Origin: Welwitschia mirabilis
Taxonomy: Eukaryota; Gnetophyta; Gnetopsida; Welwitschiales
Length of the DNA stretch: 64,000 bases
Assembly: GCA_051453625.1 (NCBI GenBank)
Contig: JBOZIK010000001.1
Location: 202,002,208-202,066,207 of the forward strand
Direction of reading: 5' to 3'
Made by a program: the position numbers and the translations under genes. Below the pieces are notes generated by a model. That model did no database searches. It worked only from the letters and a program-made list of their open reading frames with translations, and was not told the DNA's origin. This document shows, one piece after another, positions 58,977 through 64,000 of this stretch (its first letter is position 1; the number at the start of each line of letters is the position of its first letter).

Positions 58977-60510
58977 TGTTATTTTAGGCCAATTTATTGT
59001 AAAAGAAGATATTAATTTAATTATTTTAATCATTAAATATGTCTTCTATTTATTTTAAAACAAAATTTAATATTATATTTTTCTCCATATTAATTATAGA
59101 TTCTTAACTACATTTTGGAATACATGGGGGAAGAAAGACTCAATGTCGCATAAAATAATGGTGGCAAATGGAGATATGAGGTGGCAACATGTAGTAGAAA
59201 CATTTAAAGACATGTAGTAGAGGCATGTGTATGTGGCATTGGAGACATGTGATAATAGTAATGATTAGTAGAGGAATTTGGCTCCAAAGACCACATGTTG
59301 GACTCATTATGATAAAGACTCCACTAATTACTACATGACAAAGAATCTACCAAATGCTATAAGATATAATCTTATGTACCTAATACTAAATGATGAAGAT
59401 TATACCTAACACTACAAGCCAAAATTTGTAATCATCCATTATCCCCATTTCTCCCTATAAAAGGGCCTTGAACCCTTCATTGTATCCATCTTTACCTTGA
59501 GAAATTGAAGACTTTAGAGCATCGACTTATGATGGATTTCTAGTCAACCCTTTTAGGGAGTAAGCTAGTTTTTGCAGATTCCTAAGGAGTTCTTCCTTCT
59601 TCCTTCTTCCTTTGTTGATTCATGAGTAATATCATAATTAGAATGCTTAGATAACTTCTGTAATTATTAAGTTTAATTAGTTGTGTGAAATCTAATTTAT
59701 AACTTAGTCTTTTAATTTCATAAATCTTGAGTGCTTCATAGGCCCTTAGTTTCTATTGTTATTTAAGATTAAAGTGTTAGTTTAATTTACTATTTATCAT
59801 AGGATGTATGAGATTACACCCTATGAATTGTATAGAAAGCACTTGATGGTTTTTATGGTTTTCTAATAATGTGAATAGAAAAATTTGAAGTGAAAGATTA
59901 CAAAGAACAAATCGGTGATACCTTGGAGTTAGTTTACTTTCCTACTCTCTTAGATGAAGTTTAAACCTAATTATAAATTTCATCTNNNNNNNNNNNNNNN
60001 NNNNNNNNNNNNNNNNNNNNNNNNNNNNNNNNNNNNNNNNNNNNNNNNNNNNNNNNNNNNNNNNNNNNNNNNNNNNNNNNNNNNNNNNNNNNNNNNNNNN
60101 NNNNNNNNNNNNNNNNNNNNNNNNNNNNNNNNNNNNNNNNNNNNNNNNNNNNNNNNNNNNNNNNNNNNNNNNNNNNNNNNNNNNNNNNNNNNNNNNNNNN
60201 NNNNNNNNNNNNNNNNNNNNNNNNNNNNNNNNNNNNNTATTTTGTAGAAAGGCAATTAAATAACTTTGGAGTGAAGGATTACAAAGGATAAATTAGTAAT
60301 ACCTTAGAGCTAGTTTGCCTCCCTACTCTCTTAGAAGAAGTTTAAACTCAATTCTAAATTTTATCTCTTATTATTTTTTTCTTTTTGTACTTGTATTAGG
60401 ATTAAAGTTGGTGCAATTCTAGCTAATACTCAATGTTATCCCTGAGAAAGAATAATAACTAAGTTTCTAACTTAGTTTTAAATCTAGTTCATTATATTAT
60501 AAGTTAATCA
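58977..60510 (+). repeat. 3' LTR of Athila-like element, with gap
   Basis: It matches the 5' LTR from TGTTATTTTAGGCC to AAGTTAATCA. A 252-N gap (59986-60237) is flanked by two diverged versions of the same LTR segment (59850-59985 and 60238-60365), both including CCTACTCTCTTAGA.GAAGTTTAAAC.. type sequence. The copies are only moderately similar, so two LTR copies or haplotypes may have been merged here. Confidence 0.75.
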
Positions 60511-60639
60511 AGCTGCAGCATGTAGGGGGTAGTTCTAATCAAGTTTTAGGTGTTCTAGAAGGTAATTTACAATAGTTTTTCTTACATCAATGTTGATTTA
60601 AAGTATCTTCTTAATACAAGGATCTTTCCATTCAAAATG

Positions 60640-61730
60640 AAGAAGATGTAGTTCTCCAAAGAAGGGAAAACACTTATTTTTAATATAGATGAAAATGCAT
60701 ATTTAAAAATAGGGAAGTGACTATAATATAGATTGATAGGTAAGTTCATTTTATTAGGCTCTAAGCGTAGATGAAACTTAATTATGGAATGGGTAATCAC
60801 CAAGTGGACAAGAGTCCGTGAAGTATAGGTCATTGCCATGTCAAAATGTCTATTACTTTCTTAGTTTAATAACAAATAGAATAAAGATGAGATTATTGTT
60901 AGAAGTCCATGGTTCTTTGGAACAAGAGACTTAACTCTAGCTAAATGTATACTAGGGATGTAAGTAAACCCAGATCTATTTAATAAATTACCTATCTAGA
61001 TTTAAATACATAGATTCCCCCTCAATTTTTAAGATGAATGTCTTCTAAAAATAATTGCTCCCAATTTTGAGAACTAATTAAACTAGATAGAATCACCATC
61101 AAGCAAACTCGACTAGTCTTGACAAGATTTTATGTCTGGCTAAGTTTTAAGAAGAAAAGGAGATATGATTTATTAAATTAAGATCCAAATAGGAAGAGTA
61201 TTAACTAAACATCACCTATAAGAACCTCCCAGTAACATGTAAGACATGTGAAAAAACCAAACCTGCATCAAGAAAATATGTTAGGAAAGGAAAAAATACA
61301 CACACTATGAAAAAAAGGTTATGAAAGGAAATAATGTAGAAAGAAACAAATAGAGATTAAGAATAAGTAGAAAGAAACTTAATCTTGTTGTAAAAAATCA
61401 GGGCATAATCAAAATAATTACTAGTATAAATAGAAAAAGGAGAAAATGGTTAAGAATATAATGGTATGTTCTATAGAAAGGAAGGACAAAGAACATCATG
61501 AATACAATCCATTCTAGAACTTATTAGTAGAGGAAAAAGATCTTCCCCAATATAAGAAAAAAATAAATAAAGAGAAGCCAAGTGATGTTGAAAATCACAC
61601 AAAAGAGAAGTCCAAAAACAAAGAGTTAAGACACATAAAAGCAATAGAAAACCTAGTGAATAGTTTCTAGGTAATAATTAAGGATACTTTAAAAAAGGAT
61701 GAAGACACATCCAAGAAGAAATGAAAACAG
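60640..61730 (+). pseudogene. LINE-D ORF1 (DUF4283)
   Basis: The frames give LIMEWVITKWTRVREV and, near 60885-60950, NKDEIIVRSPWFFGTR then LTLAKCIPG. This matches the G-P-W-F-F-G-x-R-G-L core of DUF4283 in plant LINE ORF1 proteins, which bind element RNA. IKLDRITIKQTRLVLTRFYV follows near 61080-61130. The C-terminal third is Lys/Glu/Asn-rich (61250-61730) and shows no clear zinc knuckle. Frequent stops. Confidence 0.6.
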
Positions 61731-61735
61731 ACTTG

Positions 61736-62372
61736 ATGAAGTGCTTCACTTGGAATTATAGGGGTTTAGGGCCCCACTACAAAAAGAATATTATAAGATA
61801 TTTAATTAGTAAACACAACATAAATTTAGTCTATTTACAAGAGATGAAGATGCATAACAACATGAGATAAAGTAATTTTTGATAGCATTAGAATAAATTC
61901 ACCTCATTAGGGCAAGGAAATTTAAGGGAATTATGATCCTAATAAAAAAAAGTAGAATTAATTCATTAGAGTGGAAATCACCTAACTATCTAACATAAAG
62001 AGAAAGGCTGGATCATCACAAATGTATACATCCCATAGAACAACATAAACAAAGTCTTAATGCTGAATAAATTTTAGAACCTAGTTGTAAATAAAGCTAA
62101 ATGATAATTAATGCCTTTATATATGGACAGGAAAAAAAAACAGGGGGCAAAAACTAGAATAGTAAGGGAGTTTAGATTATTTGTAATTTCATAAATAAAT
62201 AAAAATTTTCAAATATCCCAATTATAAGATGAATATTCACATGGTTTAATAGAAGAACTAGAGGTAACCACATAATATTCAAAATTAACAAAATCTTAAT
62301 AGAAAAATAAATAACCAACATTACTATCAAGGCTTAGGACCTAAATAGAATAGCCTTGGATTAAAAACTATT
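61736..62372 (+). pseudogene. LINE-D ORF2 start: endonuclease
   Basis: ATG at 61736 starts MKCFTWNYRGLGPHYKKNII, the characteristic beginning of plant L1 endonucleases (M-K-x-x-x-W-N-x-R-G-L-G), followed by INLVYLQEMKMHN. This is an APE-type endonuclease that nicks the target DNA. The Asn of W-N and the Glu of the L-Q-E block are kept. After about 45 codons stops appear and the frame is lost before the gap at 62373-62433. Confidence 0.7.
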
Positions 62373-62433
62373 NNNNNNNNNNNNNNNNNNNNNNNNNNNN
62401 NNNNNNNNNNNNNNNNNNNNNNNNNNNNNNNNN
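62373..62433. other. Assembly gap (61 N)
   Basis: The gap lies inside the endonuclease part of LINE-D. Confidence 0.95.
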
Positions 62434-64000
62434 AAATTTAGAATCAACATGATATTGTCCCCTAGATCCCTCTTCACAATGAAGAGATACTAGCTTATGA
62501 GGAAGCAAACCAAAAGTGTAATAAGAAAGATTTGGAATTAATATGATCATATCCAACCAATCACCTTTTTATATAGGGGCTTAAACACCCTCAAAACGCA
62601 TATTAAGGGCCAAAAACATAAAGATAAAGAAAGGTTTGAGCTCAAAAGGGAGTTGAAACAAGAATTATAAGAGATTCAAAGAGAGCTAGAATTTGGGAGA
62701 GACTAGGACAGTATTCAAGTTAGGATAGTCTTCGGGCCAAGGAGTATAGATGTTTTCTAGAGTTACAAGAAATAAACTTTGACAAAGAGAATTAATAAAG
62801 GAAGGAATCTAGAATTAATTAGCTAAAAGAAGGGGATAAGCATACTAAATTTTTCTTTCAATAGGCTTGTTAATATAAAATAGATAACAGAATCAAGAAT
62901 CTCATAGACAAAGGATAAATGCTTCAAGATGAAGAAGCCATCATTGCAGAAATGAAAATCCATCTTAAAAATAATTTAAAATAGGAGGATATTGCCCTCA
63001 AGCATATTCAGATAGATAAGAAAATTTTTCATGAAGATAATGCAAGTCTAAATAAGATAATAGGTAGAGAAGAAGTAAAGGCGATAATTAAATCAATGAA
63101 GAATAATAGGGCTCCTAGGCTAGATGGATGGCTAGTAGAATGATTTAAGGCACATTTTCTCCCTTATGGTAAATAACCTATGTGAAATCATGCAAAACAT
63201 ATTCACTAGTAAATGCATTTCAATTGAGATGAATAAGACCTGGATAGTCTTCATCCCAAAGAAACAAGATGCTAATAAACTAGAGGATTATAAACCCTTA
63301 AGTATTTTCAATGTTCATTGTAGAATTTTTACAAAGATAATGGTAGGTCATATCACCCCCCAATAACTTAATGCGATCTTTAAGAATAAAGCTAGATTAA
63401 TTTGATCTAGGTACATTTAAAATAAAATTCTTTTAACTCATGAATTCATTCACTCAGTTAAGAAACATTAATTTCATTACTTATTACTAAACTAAACATG
63501 TTAAAGATATGATTCTATGAGTTAGAAAGCCTTAGGAATAATCCTAAGGAAAACTAGCTTTAACATTGATATCACCAATCTTTGGCTAGATATGTAAGCT
63601 TTAGCCGAATTTTATGTAGAGGTAAACAATAATAGATCAGAATTCTTATCTATAGGCTAGATGGATGGCTAGTAGAATGATTTAAGGCATATTTTCTCCC
63701 TTATGGTAAATAACCTATGTGACATCATGCAAAACATATTCACTAGTAAATGCATTTCAATTGAGATGAATAAGACCTGGGTAGTCTTCATCCCAAAGAA
63801 ACAAGATGCTAATAAACTAGAGGATTATAGACTCTTAAGTATTTTCAATGTTCCTTGTAGAATTTTTACAAAGATAATGGTAGGTCATATCACCCCCCAC
63901 AACTTAATGCGATCTTTAAGAACCAAGCTAGATTAATTTGATCTAGGTACATTTAAAATAAAATTCTTTTAACTCATGAATTCATTCACTCAGTTAAGAA
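62434..64000 (+). pseudogene. LINE-D ORF2: linker and reverse transcriptase
   Basis: The phrase LKEGDKHTKFFFQ (near 62820-62865) matches the conserved W-L-K-E-G-D-x-N-T-K-F-F-H linker. NKIIGREEVKAIIKSMKNN, then RAPRLDGW (63050-63135) is the first reverse-transcriptase block (R-A-P-G-P-D-G-W in the family). The open stretch 63166-63366 has MQNIFTSKCISIEMNKTWIV, FIPKKQDANKLEDYKPLSIF and CRIFTKIMVGHIT. The next part (63490-63650) looks like the block around the first catalytic Asp, in broken frame. The domain then restarts as a second copy of the first block (63656-64000, open frame 63703-63936). The Y/F-A-D-D box is not reached. Confidence 0.78.
63119..64000 (+). repeat. 537-bp tandem duplication inside LINE-D
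   Basis: The sequence from 63119 (GGCTAGATGGATGGCTAG) repeats from 63656, about 97% identical by eye over the visible 345 bp, with roughly nine substitutions and a one-base indel. No N gap separates the copies. Both breakpoints share TAGGC as microhomology. The second copy is cut by the window end. Confidence 0.9.

Larger units (their letters stand above)
50120..60510 (+). mobile_element. Athila-like Ty3/gypsy element
   Basis: This plus-strand element has both LTRs, a primer site of the TGGCGCCGTTGCCGGGG type (51350), gag-protease-reverse transcriptase-RNase H-integrase in gypsy order (integrase last), and a long non-pol 3' region before the 3' LTR. The motifs match plant Athila-like elements. 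All domains carry stops and shifts. The purine tract TTAGGAGGTG precedes the 3' LTR. The 5 bp outside each LTR (TATCA and AGCTG) do not match, so target duplication has been lost or the LTRs belong to recombined copies. Confidence 0.82.
60511..64000 (+). mobile_element. L1-type LINE (LINE-D), runs off the window
   Basis: This is a plus-strand LINE with an ORF1 of DUF4283 type, an endonuclease start, a gap, the linker region and the first half of reverse transcriptase. It begins right after the Athila 3' LTR. It is the least decayed LINE in the window in its reverse transcriptase part. A tandem duplication (63119-64000) lies inside it. Confidence 0.78.

Noticed and set aside
50120-60510. Reassigned stop codons (TAA/TAG read as Gln)
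   Set aside because: Many stops do fall at Gln positions, but TGA stops, frameshifts and active-site losses occur too, the families are plant elements, and deamination explains the pattern.

Overview
This is an AT-rich, CpG-poor stretch of a nuclear plant genome. It is almost entirely made of old, broken transposable elements, and I see no intact gene. The plant assignment rests on the families recognised by reading translated motifs: Ty1/copia elements with initiator-Met-tRNA type primer sites, an Athila-like Ty3/gypsy element, L1-type LINEs with a DUF4283-type ORF1, a CACTA terminus, and a plant-type oxysterol-binding-protein-related (ORP) gene fragment. The species cannot be named from this. 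Every coding block carries several stops and frameshifts. All family calls come from motif recognition by eye, without a database search.

Layout. 1-4 kb: a minus-strand chimera in which an intron-free piece of a plant ORP (PH domain to the sterol-binding domain) runs straight into a Copia integrase. A CACTA-type transposon end with subterminal repeats lies next to it, ending at 3958. 4.5-6.2 kb: a minus-strand gypsy-type LTR that cuts into a plus-strand LINE (6.2-10.1 kb). 10.2-12.7 kb: a second LINE on the minus strand. 12.7-23 kb: very AT-rich DNA in which I recognise almost nothing.

23-42 kb: a nested pair of Copia elements, both on the minus strand. The outer element (3' LTR at 22973, PBS at 42091) is split near the integrase/reverse-transcriptase boundary by an inner Copia (25477-36199). 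The inner element has unusually long LTRs (about 3 kb) that carry coding-like reading frames. Its 5-bp target duplication, PPT and PBS can all be read.

42-47.4 kb: tandem repeats, a microsatellite and a diverged gypsy-type LTR. 47.4-60.5 kb: an Athila-like Ty3/gypsy element on the plus strand with both LTRs (50120-60510), an extra copy of its LTR (47.4-48.2 kb), and a LINE fragment between them. 60.6-64 kb: another LINE that runs off the window and has a 537-bp tandem duplication inside its reverse transcriptase.

The regions do not form a shared pathway. The history they record is waves of insertion, nesting, capture of a host gene fragment, and decay whose nonsense codons sit mostly where C-to-T changes would put them. 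Several N gaps are flanked by the same sequence on both sides, so local assembly duplication should be kept in mind.
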